Shown: positions 37,622 through 46,345, counted from the first letter of the stretch. The stretch: DNA of 64,000 bases from an uncultured Gammaproteobacteria bacterium (GCA_913060695.1 CAJXUA010000003.1:1-64000); one strand, 5' to 3'. Notes: generated by a model from the sequence alone, not told the origin. A program made the numbers and translations.

Positions 37622-38257
37622 ATGGCGCTTTCGGCTATCACGCCACATATTAAGGACTTGGAAAATTTCTTAACCAATTGCCATCGACGACGCTACCCCA
37701 ATCGCAGCACCATCATTTACGAAGGCGATACCTGCAACACGCTCTATTACATCATCGAAGGGTCTGTTTCCGTTGTACTCGAAGATGATGATGGCAAAGA
37801 GGTCGTCATCGCCTACCTAAATCCCGGCGATTTTTTCGGCGAAATGGGCCTGTTCGAACAGAAAGAGGCACGTAGCGCTTGGTGCCGTACTCGCAGTGCC
37901 TGCGAAATTGCGGAGATCAGCTACGCGAACTTCAACAGCTATATTCGCTCCCACCCCGAGATCGTCTTCACCATCGGCAAGCAGATGGCGCATCGCCTGC
38001 GCAACACCACACGTAAAGTAGGGGATCTTGCCTTCTACGACGTGACAGGACGCATCGCACGCACCCTCATAGAGCTCAGCAAAGAGCCCGATGCGATGAC
38101 CCATCCAGACGGTATGCAGATTAAGATTACTAGGCAGGAATTGGGACGCTTGGTTAATTGTTCGAGAGAAATGGCTGGGCGAGTTCTGAAAACCTTAGAG
38201 GAACAGGAGCTGATTCACGTCAAAGGCAAGACCATCGTCGTTTTCGGAACGCGCTAA
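37622..38257 (+). CDS. crp: cAMP-activated global regulator CRP/Vfr
   Basis: This transcription factor binds cAMP and then DNA. The 211-residue protein has the cNMP-binding domain with the phosphate-binding cassette FFGEMGLFEQKEARSAWCRT (Glu-Met-Gly-Leu and Arg-Ser). The hinge/C-helix follows, then the helix-turn-helix TRQELGRLVNCSREMAGRVL, close to E. coli CRP ([20 protein letters not shown]). GGGGAAGGGGA precedes the ATG. The osmC/crp divergence and the following trp genes resemble the Pseudomonas vfr region. Confidence 0.96.
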   Translation: MALSAITPHIKDLENFLTNCHRRRYPNRSTIIYEGDTCNTLYYIIEGSVSVVLEDDDGKEVVIAYLNPGDFFGEMGLFEQKEARSAWCRTRSACEIAEISYANFNSYIRSHPEIVFTIGKQMAHRLRNTTRKVGDLAFYDVTGRIARTLIELSKEPDAMTHPDGMQIKITRQELGRLVNCSREMAGRVLKTLEEQELIHVKGKTIVVFGTR

Positions 38258-38269
38258 ACGTTTTCCAAT

Positions 38270-39034
38270 TTAGGCGGCCCGGTCCGTGTAGTATTCTTGA
38301 CCATTCTCATCCCGAGCGGTGCTGTTTAGAATCTGCTGCTTACGCGAGAGGATCAGCTGCAACTTCTCCTCACCCTCTGGGCCTTTCAACGGTCCATTCA
38401 TAAGATAGCTCTCTGCAGCTCGATAATGGCTTAGCGCCTTCTTCGTGTCGGCCCGCGCCATGGCCTGCTCTGCCATGTGAATATTCGAGTTTACGCCTAC
38501 CAACGCACTCAGCATGCCTAGATGCCTTGCAGTGGACTCCAACACTTCTCCACTGACCTTGCGCACCTCATAGAGATGCCGAATCAATGCCAAGGCATCG
38601 TTGATATGCCCACGCGCCTTGATCACTTCTCGTTCGCTGTTGAGGCTAGTCTTGCTGTCTGACTTAGGACGCTTAGCATCGCCCCCTGCACTTTTGTCTG
38701 CAGCGCCGCTTTGCCGCATCTCCTGTTCAATATTACTTCGTGCTGGGTCCAGCTTCTGAATTCGTACAAGATCGCTCTTCAGAGCTTGGCCAAGTACACG
38801 GCCTACCTCGGGATTGTCATCGACTTCTTTGAGGTTCGTGATGACGCTCTTGATCGAAGCACAGCGCCTATCTAGTGCAGCCAAACGGTAGAGGCGAATG
38901 ACGTTGCGTTCCTGACGCTCCTGAACCAAATGCACAAGCACCAGCGAGCCGACCATTAAGGCGACAAGGGCAAACAAGGCTGGAACACTGGATAAGAGCA
39001 TTGGGCACCGAAGCAACGGATGAGTTTGTCGCAT
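38270..39034 (-). CDS. Membrane-anchored helical protein of unknown function
   Basis: I recognise no family. The 254-residue protein has one N-terminal membrane helix (about 13-37, SSVPALFALVALMVGSLVLV). A mostly helical remainder follows, with a polar Lys/Ser/Asp-rich break (about 110-135) and TPR-like C-terminal helices (MAEQAMARADTKKALSHYRAAESYL). The C-terminal part could be a protein-interaction module. Start choice is uncertain: ATG 39034 or the internal ATG at 39001. It is the last minus-strand gene after trpG-trpD-trpC-dgkA, 70 bases from dgkA, and converges with crp. Confidence 0.7.
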   Translation of the reverse strand: MRQTHPLLRCPMLLSSVPALFALVALMVGSLVLVHLVQERQERNVIRLYRLAALDRRCASIKSVITNLKEVDDNPEVGRVLGQALKSDLVRIQKLDPARSNIEQEMRQSGAADKSAGGDAKRPKSDSKTSLNSEREVIKARGHINDALALIRHLYEVRKVSGEVLESTARHLGMLSALVGVNSNIHMAEQAMARADTKKALSHYRAAESYLMNGPLKGPEGEEKLQLILSRKQQILNSTARDENGQEYYTDRAA

Positions 39035-39104
39035 TTAGCGATCACTTATCTGTTATCGGCGCTTTAGGGGAGAGGTTTACTCATTTCGGTGCGAAAGAAG
39101 TAAT

Positions 39105-39515
39105 TCAGAGCAGAATTAGGCCCCAGACCATCGCGACCATCATCATGCCAAGGAAGACAGCGGCGGATCCAATATCCTTGGCTTGGCGTGATAGCTCATG
39201 ATATTCGCTGCCGATTCTGTCCACGACAGCTTCAACGGCGGTGTTGAGCAATTCGATAATCATCAGCAATAGGACGCTGCCAATCAGCAGAACCCGCTCT
39301 ACCGGTGTTTGGCCGAAATACAGTGCAATAGGCGTCAAAATGATTAGACATAGCACCTCTAGACGAAATGCCTCCTCGCTAGAGAATGCCGATCGCAAAC
39401 CCGCAAAGGAGTAGCGCGCCGCGGCGATAAGTCGCGGAATGCCGTGGCGTTTAGGGGGGATCGGAGGCGGTACGGAGCCTACTAAACCTTCTTCAACATC
39501 GGGAAGTTTTGCCAT
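39105..39515 (-). CDS. dgkA: Diacylglycerol kinase
   Basis: This small integral membrane kinase recycles diacylglycerol to phosphatidic acid. The 136-residue protein (E. coli 122) has the active-site signature ELLNTAVEAVVDRI and HELSRQAKDIGSAAVF, plus EEAFRLEV. It carries a Pro-rich N-terminal extension of about 20 residues (SVPPPIPPKRHG). Its ATG is one base after the trpC stop, so it is the fourth gene of trpG-trpD-trpC-dgkA. Confidence 0.94.
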   Translation of the reverse strand: MAKLPDVEEGLVGSVPPPIPPKRHGIPRLIAAARYSFAGLRSAFSSEEAFRLEVLCLIILTPIALYFGQTPVERVLLIGSVLLLMIIELLNTAVEAVVDRIGSEYHELSRQAKDIGSAAVFLGMMMVAMVWGLILL

Positions 39516-39516
39516 A

Positions 39517-40311
39517 TCACGCGAACAACTCTTGTAGTTTCAAGCCAGGATTAGGGGCGCGCATGAAAGTCTCGCCGATCAGGAAGCCGTAGATTCCCTT
39601 GGCGAGCATCGCCTGCACATCTTGCGCATCATGTATGCCGCTCTCAGTAACTAGCAGAACGCCCTCGGGCAACCGCTGCGCAAGCCGGTAGCTTACGCCA
39701 AGATCCGTCTCGAAGGTGTGCAAGTTGCGATTATTCACGCCGATCAAGTCGAAACCCGCCTCCAGCGCAATGTCGAGCTCCGCCTCATCGTGCACTTCAA
39801 CTAGGACATCTAGACGCATCTGTCGCGCATAACTCGACAGCTCTTTTAGCTGCGCAGGAGCCAAGGCGGACACGATGAGCAGAACGCAATCCGCTCCAAT
39901 CGCCTTCGCCTCGGCCACCTGATAGGGGTCGATAATAAAGTCTTTACGAATAACAGGCAGCGCTGTGGCGGCTCGGGCCTGTTGTAAGTACTCGATGCCC
40001 CCCTGAAAGAACTCGCGATCGGTGAGTACCGAAAGGCAGGCCGCGCCAGCGGTTTCATATTGAGAGGCGATCAAGGCTGGATAGAAATCTTCGCGGATTA
40101 GGCCCTTACTTGGCGATGCCTTCTTAATTTCCGCTATTATCGCGGGCTTGCGCGCCTCGATACGAGAGCGCAGGGCACCGATAAAGTCCCTTCGATCATT
40201 GTTCTCTTTAGCGCTGCGCTCTAAAGCGCCCAAGCTCGTGATCGCACTATCTCGCGCTATCTCGAGATGTTTCTGGGCGATGATCTTCTGCAAAATTGTG
40301 GCGGTGTTCAT
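39517..40311 (-). CDS. trpC: Indole-3-glycerol phosphate synthase
   Basis: This enzyme closes the indole ring in tryptophan synthesis. It is monofunctional (264 residues), not fused to TrpF as in E. coli. It contains IIAEIKKASPSKGLIREDF, LSVLTDREFFQGG, VIRKDFIIDPYQV, DLIGVNNRNLHTF and LLVTESGIHD. ATG 40311 lies 10 bases after the trpD stop; a frame open to 40383 would overlap trpD by over 60 bases and is not family-like. Confidence 0.96.
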   Translation of the reverse strand: MNTATILQKIIAQKHLEIARDSAITSLGALERSAKENNDRRDFIGALRSRIEARKPAIIAEIKKASPSKGLIREDFYPALIASQYETAGAACLSVLTDREFFQGGIEYLQQARAATALPVIRKDFIIDPYQVAEAKAIGADCVLLIVSALAPAQLKELSSYARQMRLDVLVEVHDEAELDIALEAGFDLIGVNNRNLHTFETDLGVSYRLAQRLPEGVLLVTESGIHDAQDVQAMLAKGIYGFLIGETFMRAPNPGLKLQELFA

Positions 40312-40321
40312 AGGCTTAAAT

Positions 40322-41350
40322 TCAGTCCTCGAAGCGACTAGTGTGGGCGGCCAATTGCTCGAGCTTACGCAAGGCGTCGCCACTTCTCATAATTTGCTGT
40401 GCACGGCGCACCCCTGCCGCGATGCTGTCTTCGATATTCGCTGCATAGATTGCCGCGCCGGCATTCAGAGCCACGATATCGCCGGCATCCTCGTCCGCAT
40501 AACTCAATGCTTTGCGCACCAAGGCCAGGCTTTGCTGGGCGTCTTCGATCTGCAGATTTGCGAAACCATCGCGGCGCCGCATACCGAATTCCTCGGGGGT
40601 GATGCTGTAGTGACTTATCTGCCCATTGCGCAGCTCGCCGACTCGAGTTGCGGCACTGATACTGATTTCATCGAGGCCGTCCTCAGCCGCCACGATCAGT
40701 ACATGCTTGCTCCCGAGGCTTGCCAACACATCCAACATCATGTCGATCCACTGGGCATCGTTAACCCCCAGCAATTGATTAGGCGCCGAGGCGGGATTGG
40801 TCAGCGGTCCGAGCAGATTGAAAATGGTGCGCATGCCGATTTGCTTGCGCGGACCTATCACATGTTTCATGGCACTGTGGTGGCCAGGGGCGAACATGAA
40901 GCCAACGCCGACCTTGTCTATGCAATCGGCAACCTGGGCGGGGCTAAGCGTTAGTTTCACGCCCGCGGCCTCTAATAAGTCCGCACTGCCACTCTTGCTC
41001 GTTGAACCGCGATTACCGTGCTTGGCCACTTGGGCACCGGCACAGGCCGCCACCATGGCTGCCGCGGTAGAAATATTGAATGTGTCTGTTCCCGTGCCAC
41101 CGGTGCCACAGGTATCGACCAAGTGTCCGTTGTCGACCACATCGACCCGGGTCACCAGCTCACGCATCACCTTCGTTGCTCCTAAGAACTCGGCTGCGCA
41201 AATACCCTTGAGCTGCAGAGCCACTAGGAAGGCAGCGATCTGCGCGTCTGTCATCTCGCCCGTCATAATGCCGCGCATGAGCTGCGTCATTTGTGCTTCG
41301 CTCAGATCTTGGCGCTGCGCTAGGTGGCGAATCGCCTCTTTAATATCCAT
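40322..41350 (-). CDS. trpD: Anthranilate phosphoribosyltransferase
   Basis: This enzyme transfers phosphoribosyl from PRPP to anthranilate. The 342-residue protein has the Gly-rich loop DTCGTGGTGTDTFNIST, AKHGNRGSTSKSGSADLLEA, FMFAPGHHSAMKHV and RTIFNLLGPLTNPA. It is a separate polypeptide from TrpG. It ends 10 bases before trpC, and the gap from trpG is 12 bases. Confidence 0.97.
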   Translation of the reverse strand: MDIKEAIRHLAQRQDLSEAQMTQLMRGIMTGEMTDAQIAAFLVALQLKGICAAEFLGATKVMRELVTRVDVVDNGHLVDTCGTGGTGTDTFNISTAAAMVAACAGAQVAKHGNRGSTSKSGSADLLEAAGVKLTLSPAQVADCIDKVGVGFMFAPGHHSAMKHVIGPRKQIGMRTIFNLLGPLTNPASAPNQLLGVNDAQWIDMMLDVLASLGSKHVLIVAAEDGLDEISISAATRVGELRNGQISHYSITPEEFGMRRRDGFANLQIEDAQQSLALVRKALSYADEDAGDIVALNAGAAIYAANIEDSIAAGVRRAQQIMRSGDALRKLEQLAAHTSRFED

Positions 41351-41362
41351 GGCTTATGCTCT

Positions 41363-41950
41363 TTACACTCTTCCTACATCGAGGAAGTTCTTCAATAGTT
41401 GATGACCGTGCTCACTCAGAATCGACTCGGGGTGAAATTGCACGCCCTCGATTGGCAGTGTGCGATGGCGCACCCCCATAATCTCGTCTACCCTGCCGTC
41501 GGCTTGCTCGGTCCACGCTGTAATCTCTAAGCACTCGGGAAGAGTATCTTTCTCGATTACGAGGGAATGATAACGAGTGGCCGTGAAAGGATTACTAAGC
41601 CCCGCGAACACCCCTTTACCGTAGTGATGCATCTCCGATAGCTTGCCGTGCATGACCTTATTGGCGCGCACGATCTTACCGCCAAACGCTTGGCCTATGC
41701 TCTGGTGCCCTAGACAGATGCCTAGAATAGGAATCTTGCCACCAAAATGATGAATAGTTTCGACCGAAATACCCGCCTCGTTTGGTGTGCACGGGCCTGG
41801 GGAGATCACGATCTTCTCGGGGGCTAAGCGCTCGATCTCATCGATGGTGATAGCGTCGTTACGGTAGACCCGCACATCTGCCCCTAGTTCGCCCAAATAC
41901 TGGACGATGTTGTAGGTAAACGAGTCGTAATTATCAATCATTAACAGCAT
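41363..41950 (-). CDS. trpG: Anthranilate synthase glutamine amidotransferase subunit
   Basis: This subunit supplies ammonia from glutamine to TrpE, and probably to PabB as well. The 195-residue class I amidotransferase has [30 protein letters not shown], nucleophile Cys in [15 protein letters not shown], and the His-Glu pair in [16 protein letters not shown] 41950 with GAGGAAAG upstream gives the standard start; the frame open to 42043 is not family-like. trpE is not in the window, as in Pseudomonas where trpE lies apart from trpGDC. Confidence 0.95.
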   Translation of the reverse strand: MLLMIDNYDSFTYNIVQYLGELGADVRVYRNDAITIDEIERLAPEKIVISPGPCTPNEAGISVETIHHFGGKIPILGICLGHQSIGQAFGGKIVRANKVMHGKLSEMHHYGKGVFAGLSNPFTATRYHSLVIEKDTLPECLEITAWTEQADGRVDEIMGVRHRTLPIEGVQFHPESILSEHGHQLLKNFLDVGRV

Positions 41951-42109
41951 GTGCAGGCTTTCCTCTAGAGCGCCCCAATCCGGCGTCGGGAATTCTAGCA
42001 TGGAAAGATTCGCCGCTTCTGCCCCTGAATGGCATCCAACCACGCTGCAAGGGAGTGTAAAGTAGCTGTCATGCTACTATTATTGAGTAAATCTAACTCC
42101 GAGGCGAGA

Positions 42110-43189
42110 ATGCCAAAACGTAGCAAGCACAAGACTCTGATTAGAAAGCGCGGCCGCAAAGTCGGCCAGCCACCGGGCACTCTCGTCCACGTTGGTGAAC
42201 AGCACAATGAAAATACCGCATTGATGCTGGTGAACTACAATCAAGATCTCTATTCAGAACAAACACTGCAACAAGTCAGCGACTTAGATCGCAATGCCTA
42301 TCCCGAACAGGTGCTATGGTGCCAAGTTCAGGGTGTACATGACGCTACAGTGGTGCAGTCTCTTGGTGAGAAATTCCAGCTACACCCTCTGGTGATGGAA
42401 GACATCCTGAACACCGATCAACGCCCCAAACTCGAGATCCACGAGCATTACCTGTACATCGTTGTAAAGACTATCGAGTTCGATCCAGACGCCAATGAGG
42501 CGCGCATCGAGCAGATTAGTCTTGTACTAGGCGATGGATTCTTAATCTCCTTTCAAGAGGGGAGCAACGAACTGTTCCAAGGGGTTCGCAATAGATTGAG
42601 CTCCGGCCGACGACTTCGCGCGCTGCGCGCCGATTATCTGGCCTATGCTTTGATCGATACCTTAGTCGACAATTACTTCGTGCTGCTGGAGAAATTCGGC
42701 GACAACGTGGAGTTGCTGGAAGAGGAATTGCTCAACAATCCGAACCCGGCAACCCTAGCGAAGATTCATCACTATAAACGTGAAATGTTATTACTACGCA
42801 AGGTAGTCTGGCCACTGCGCGAGGTGCTAGTAAGCTTGAGCCGAGACGAAAGCGAACTGGTGTCACGCGACACACAAGTATTCGTACGCGATGTTTATGA
42901 CCATACAATTCATATTATGGATAGCATCGATACAATAAGAGACCTACTCGCGGGAATGCTAGACCTGTACATCTCGAGCGTGAGCAATCATATGAACGAG
43001 ATCATGAAAGTATTGACGATATTTGCGTCTATCTTCATGCCACTGACGTTTATCGCAGGTGTATACGGAATGAACTTCCAACACATGCCTGAGCTCAGCA
43101 TGCGCTGGGGCTACCCAATCGCAATGGGAGCCATGATCACAATAGGCGTAAGCCTAGCCGTGTACTTCCGCTGGAAGAAGTGGCTTTGA
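42110..43189 (+). CDS. corA: Magnesium/cobalt transport protein CorA
   Basis: This pentameric divalent-cation channel is in the inner membrane. The 359-residue protein has a large N-terminal cytoplasmic domain (EDILNTDQRPKLEIHEHYLYIV), the long stalk helix, and two C-terminal membrane helices joined by the selectivity motif YGMNF. ATG 42110 has GAGGCGAG upstream. An earlier in-frame start at 42029 overlaps the trpG region and lacks a site. It is divergent from trpG and converges on the REP array. Confidence 0.93.
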   Translation: MPKRSKHKTLIRKRGRKVGQPPGTLVHVGEQHNENTALMLVNYNQDLYSEQTLQQVSDLDRNAYPEQVLWCQVQGVHDATVVQSLGEKFQLHPLVMEDILNTDQRPKLEIHEHYLYIVVKTIEFDPDANEARIEQISLVLGDGFLISFQEGSNELFQGVRNRLSSGRRLRALRADYLAYALIDTLVDNYFVLLEKFGDNVELLEEELLNNPNPATLAKIHHYKREMLLLRKVVWPLREVLVSLSRDESELVSRDTQVFVRDVYDHTIHIMDSIDTIRDLLAGMLDLYISSVSNHMNEIMKVLTIFASIFMPLTFIAGVYGMNFQHMPELSMRWGYPIAMGAMITIGVSLAVYFRWKKWL

Positions 43190-43252
43190 ATAAGTTGGTG
43201 CTAAGTTCGGAGTGCTAGATTGGTGGTTGGAGCGCTAAACCTTGCCCTATTT

Positions 43253-43530
43253 AACCTGTGGCAAGCTCCCACAGTCAGTGGTTCTACCACTAAATTGGAA
43301 TAGGTCTCTGACTGTGGGAGCGGGCCCTGCCCGCGAAGGTTAGAATCTTCCACAGATCTTCATCAATCACACCCTTCGCTTGCAGGGCAAGCTCCCACAG
43401 TCAGTGGGTCTACCACTATTCTGTAATAGATTTCTGACTGTGGGAGCGGGCCCTGCCCGCGAATGCCAAAATCTTCCACAGATCTGCATCAATCGACCCC
43501 ATTCGCTTGCAAGGCAAGCTCCTACAGTCA
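43253..43530. repeat. Tandem BIME-like array, copy 5
   Basis: The block is repeated with a period of about 126-127 bases: GCAAGCTCC(C/T)ACAGTCAGT begins at 43261, 43387 and 43514. Each period holds one inverted hairpin GCGGGC-CCT-GCCCGC (43319-43333 and 43445-43459), preceded by CTGACTGTGGGA, then the linker CTTCCACAGATCT, then a hairpin GCTTGC...GCAAGC. The region 43190-43252 has degenerate fragments of the same. It fills the gap between the convergent corA and dioxygenase genes; nothing coding is seen in 43190-43596. Confidence 0.88.
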
Positions 43531-43596
43531 GTTGTTTCTATCAGGGATGGGTTAAATCGAACCTGCATAACAATAGAATGCTGATCTCATCCTCGT

Positions 43597-44400
43597 CTAC
43601 AAACCCGCTAGTTTTCGAATCCGAATTGTTTCTAGGAATGGGGCTGGATTGGCGATCACTTCGAAGTCTTTTTCTTCCGGTAGGCAGCTGGGGCGTACGT
43701 ATTTGACTAGTCGCTCGAGCGGATCGCAGAACAGCATATCGAATGCTAATCTATCTTTCCCATACAGACCCCGATGCAACATATTGGCCGAGAAGACGAG
43801 TAGATCCCCGCGCGCCATTGCCACAGCTGCAGTGTTAGGAAGATCGTCGAAGCTTTTCTTTCCGCCCTGTTCCATACGCACGCAATACTCCTCTTCCGTG
43901 TCCCAACGCTTATGACTACCGGGCACTAGCTCTAAACCTGGCTCCGGCATCAAGGCCAACCGCATGTGCAGCACATTGATGCTGTTTAATTCTTCGCGCT
44001 GCACATCCTCGGGCTCTCCTGTGTACTGAATATCTCTGTGCCAATAGTTTGGCTGCTTTGGATTAACTGGATTGAAAAATAACTGGGTATTCATAAACGC
44101 AGCGGGGCCGGGAAAAATCCTGCGCAATATAGACTCGATGCGCCGGTCGCCGAGTAAACGAAACAGCACCCTCCTGTCTTCAATATTGAGATGTTCTGTA
44201 TCGGTGAGATAGGCGCTGTTGATTGCTCGCGCCTCATAAAACTGGGTATTGGCTGCGCGCCAACTGTGGTGGAAACGCAATAATACTTCGTGCAATTGTT
44301 TAAGCTCGGGCTCCTCGAACAAACCCCTTACTAAGGCAAAACCCTCGCTTGCATATGCACCTGCCAGAGAGTCCAGATCAGTTTGTGCGACACTAGTCAC
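43597..44400 (-). CDS. Phytanoyl-CoA dioxygenase (PhyH) family protein
   Basis: This Fe(II)/2-oxoglutarate-dependent oxygenase is 267 residues long. The iron triad is His121-x-Asp123 (NYWHRDIQYTG) and His209 (NMLHRGLYG), with the 2-oxoglutarate-binding Arg217 eight residues on. The LELVPGSHKRW segment is typical. The substrate is unknown. Translation starts at GTG 44400 inside the end of fnr (shared GTGACTAG, eight bases), so it is coupled to FNR synthesis. Confidence 0.9.
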   Translation of the reverse strand: MTSVAQTDLDSLAGAYASEGFALVRGLFEEPELKQLHEVLLRFHHSWRAANTQFYEARAINSAYLTDTEHLNIEDRRVLFRLLGDRRIESILRRIFPGPAAFMNTQLFFNPVNPKQPNYWHRDIQYTGEPEDVQREELNSINVLHMRLALMPEPGLELVPGSHKRWDTEEEYCVRMEQGGKKSFDDLPNTAAVAMARGDLLVFSANMLHRGLYGKDRLAFDMLFCDPLERLVKYVRPSCLPEEKDFEVIANPAPFLETIRIRKLAGL

Positions 44401-45169
44401 CGTCGTGCACTTTCGCGATTTTCTTCAGCGCAGGCATGTCGATTACTTCTATCTCACGGTTATCGACTTTTACGATGGCCAGTTTTTGCAAGCGCCCAAA
44501 CACCCTGCTCACAGTCTCTAGGGTAACACCTAGATAGCTGCCAATATCCGCGCGGGTCATCGGTAGCCGGAAGTGCGTCGGCGACAGCTTACGACGATGA
44601 TTGCGGCTGGAGATACTCAATAACAATGCGGCAACGCGTTCGTCGGCAGCGTTGCTGCTCACCAAGGTCAGCATCTGCTGATCCTTTACAATCTCCTGCC
44701 CCATCAAACGAAAGAAACGGCCCTGCAGCGACGGAATCTTCGTGCTCAGATCTTCTAGAAGATGGAATGGTATTTCACAGAACGAGCCAGTCTCTAGGGC
44801 GATTGCCGAACTACCATAGCGATTGCTGCTAATTCCATCCATGCCCATGATCTCGCCTGGCAAGTACAGCCCAGTGACCTGCTCCGTGCCATCTCGGCTA
44901 GTCTTAAAAGTCTTAAAGCTACCAGCACGAATCGCGTAAATCGCCTTAAACTCTTCGTCTTGATGATAGAGATAGTCGCCCTTACTCAAGGCTCGACCCT
45001 GCTTTACGATTTCATCGAGACGCAGGATCTCTTTCGCGTCCAAGGCAATCGGCAGGCAGAGCTCCCCTAACCGACACTCGCCGCAGGAAATACTGGGATT
45101 GGTATGACAGGAGCGCACCGCATAGGGTATTTCTTTAGCAAATATTGCTGCTTTCGAAGTTGGTTTCAC
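44393..45169 (-). CDS. fnr: FNR/Anr-type oxygen-responsive regulator
   Basis: This CRP-family regulator controls anaerobic genes through a 4Fe-4S cluster. The 258-residue protein has N-terminal cysteines Cys29, Cys32, Cys38 (SCGECRLGELC) and Cys131 (SFCEIPF), matching the four E. coli FNR ligands (20, 23, 29, 122), plus an extra Cys21. The helix-turn-helix is TRADIGSYLGVTLETVSRVF, identical at the base-reading E-x-x-S-R. The start is GTG 45169. It overlaps the dioxygenase gene by eight bases. A promoter candidate lies at 45209-45237. Confidence 0.95.
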   Translation of the reverse strand: MKPTSKAAIFAKEIPYAVRSCHTNPSISCGECRLGELCLPIALDAKEILRLDEIVKQGRALSKGDYLYHQDEEFKAIYAIRAGSFKTFKTSRDGTEQVTGLYLPGEIMGMDGISSNRYGSSAIALETGSFCEIPFHLLEDLSTKIPSLQGRFFRLMGQEIVKDQQMLTLVSSNAADERVAALLLSISSRNHRRKLSPTHFRLPMTRADIGSYLGVTLETVSRVFGRLQKLAIVKVDNREIEVIDMPALKKIAKVHDGD

Positions 45170-45208
45170 AATGGCGCCTTAGACAAAAAAGAGATAGAAA
45201 CGATTAGC

Positions 45209-45237
45209 ATTGTATTTACTTCATTCAGCCCCTGCAA
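45209..45237 (-). promoter_or_regulatory. Candidate sigma-70 promoter of fnr
   Basis: On the minus strand, TTGCAG (45237-45232) and TACAAT (45214-45209) are separated by 17 bases, about 40 bases before the GTG start. No FNR box (TTGAT-N4-ATCAA) was seen nearby. Apart from this, the 325-base gap 45170-45494 shows no gene. Confidence 0.35.
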
Positions 45238-45494
45238 AAGAGCGATCACCCCAGCCTACCACTCTTTGGCGCTTGGGTGACACAGCCTATTCCACCAACT
45301 TTGCCGAGACAGCTCTCTCTATTACAATGCGTGAACAAGTCAATAGTGCTAATAGCTGCCCCACCAAAGGGCTGGGTGAGCTACAACGAGGCTATCCAAG
45401 GATAACGGCTAATCGAACGCGCTCCTAAAGCTGCTCTAAATATAAACCTCAAATATGCTAAACGCTATGGAGAGCAACGTTCTAAGTAAGGTTA

Positions 45495-45710
45495 TCAGTC
45501 GGCGGGATACTGGAAGACGGCATCGATCGGCTCGCCAAATACTAGCGCAATCTTAAAGGCTAGCTCTAGAGTCGGGGAATATTTAGCAGCTTCTATGGCG
45601 TTGAGTGTCTGCCTCGTGACGCCAATTTTCTCAGCTAATGTGGCCTGCGACATCTCGTTAGCCTCGAAACGCAGGCGGCGGATATTATTCTGGATAGCGG
45701 TAGCTTTCAA
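45495..45710 (-). CDS. Small XRE-family helix-turn-helix regulator
   Basis: This 71-residue DNA-binding protein is almost all HTH: NNIRRLRFEANEMSQATLAEKIGVTRQTLNAIEAAKYSPTLELA is the core (residues about 8-52). It belongs to the compact XRE class that pairs with small membrane proteins. The start is likely TTG at 45710, with AGGGG nine bases upstream and only two bases after the stop of the membrane gene. The much longer open frame to 45869 overlaps that gene and is not family-like. It probably regulates its own operon. Confidence 0.85.
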   Translation of the reverse strand: MKATAIQNNIRRLRFEANEMSQATLAEKIGVTRQTLNAIEAAKYSPTLELAFKIALVFGEPIDAVFQYPAD

Positions 45711-45712
45711 CG

Positions 45713-46183
45713 CTAGTAACCCCTGCGAAAGTAAAACAGCTCTAAGCCCGACTTTAGCAAGCGCGAGACGATCAGGGCTAATAGCAGCAGGTGAGGAATT
45801 AGGAAGGGATTCGATAAATCGGGTATGCGATAGAAGTTCGGGAATAAAGCGCTTGCACCTAATTGCCATATCAACAACACCGCGAAAACCTGCAGAGCCC
45901 AGTAACCCGCGACATTGGCCCGTGCGGCGAAGCGCTTCTCGCGCTCGTCTGCGGCAAGCTCAGCGCCAGCAAACCTGAACAATAAACTCAGCAGTAAGCC
46001 CAGAACAATGCCTAACATAGTGCTCTTTATTACTAATCCCACCAAAGCCGAAACCAAGCCAGTTTCATTGGTCATGAGCAGAACCAAGGCATTAGGGAAA
46101 TAGTACAAAGCTACAATAGCGTCGACGAATAAGGTTGCCCACAACCGCTTCTCTCTAATGGCCATCTCTTGCAGAAATCCCAT
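45713..46183 (-). CDS. Small four-helix membrane protein, partner of XRE regulator
   Basis: The 156-residue protein has about four hydrophobic helices (residues about 17-36, 45-67, 93-113, 126-143) with a charged loop AADEREKRFAARAN after the second. This resembles membrane proteins encoded directly before compact XRE regulators. No catalytic motif is seen. GAGGA lies eight bases before ATG 46183. It ends two bases before the XRE start, so they form a two-gene unit. Confidence 0.78.
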   Translation of the reverse strand: MGFLQEMAIREKRLWATLFVDAIVALYYFPNALVLLMTNETGLVSALVGLVIKSTMLGIVLGLLLSLLFRFAGAELAADEREKRFAARANVAGYWALQVFAVLLIWQLGASALFPNFYRIPDLSNPFLIPHLLLLALIVSRLLKSGLELFYFRRGY

Positions 46184-46286
46184 TTGTTCATCCTCGTCAG
46201 CACTTGAATTGGCGTCAGTATAAATTGAACCTAAGCAATGTCAAATATTATTGACATAGTGACTATAATAGACGACACATCGAGAT

Positions 46287-46326
46287 AAAAAAAAGGCGTC
46301 GAAACATAGCTTCGACGCCTTTTTTT
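46287..46326 (-). terminator. Bidirectional rho-independent terminator
   Basis: Stem AGGCGTCGAA/TTCGACGCCT with a seven-base loop, flanked by an A-run on the left and a T-run on the right. It lies between the beta-propeller gene (ends 46346) and the upstream region of the XRE pair. Confidence 0.9.
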
Positions 46327-46345
46327 ACTTATAAAACCTACATAA

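Noticed and set aside
40148..40954. 268-residue + strand frame
   Set aside because: Antisense across trpC and trpD; no ribosome site or domain.
43190..43596. Possible CRISPR-like array from regularly repeated sequence
   Set aside because: Repeats are long palindromic BIME-like units with a period of about 126 bases and conserved linkers; there are no unique spacers of constant length and no cas genes.
45210..45428. 72-residue + strand frame in the fnr upstream gap
   Set aside because: TTG start, no ribosome site, no family; it overlaps the likely fnr promoter.
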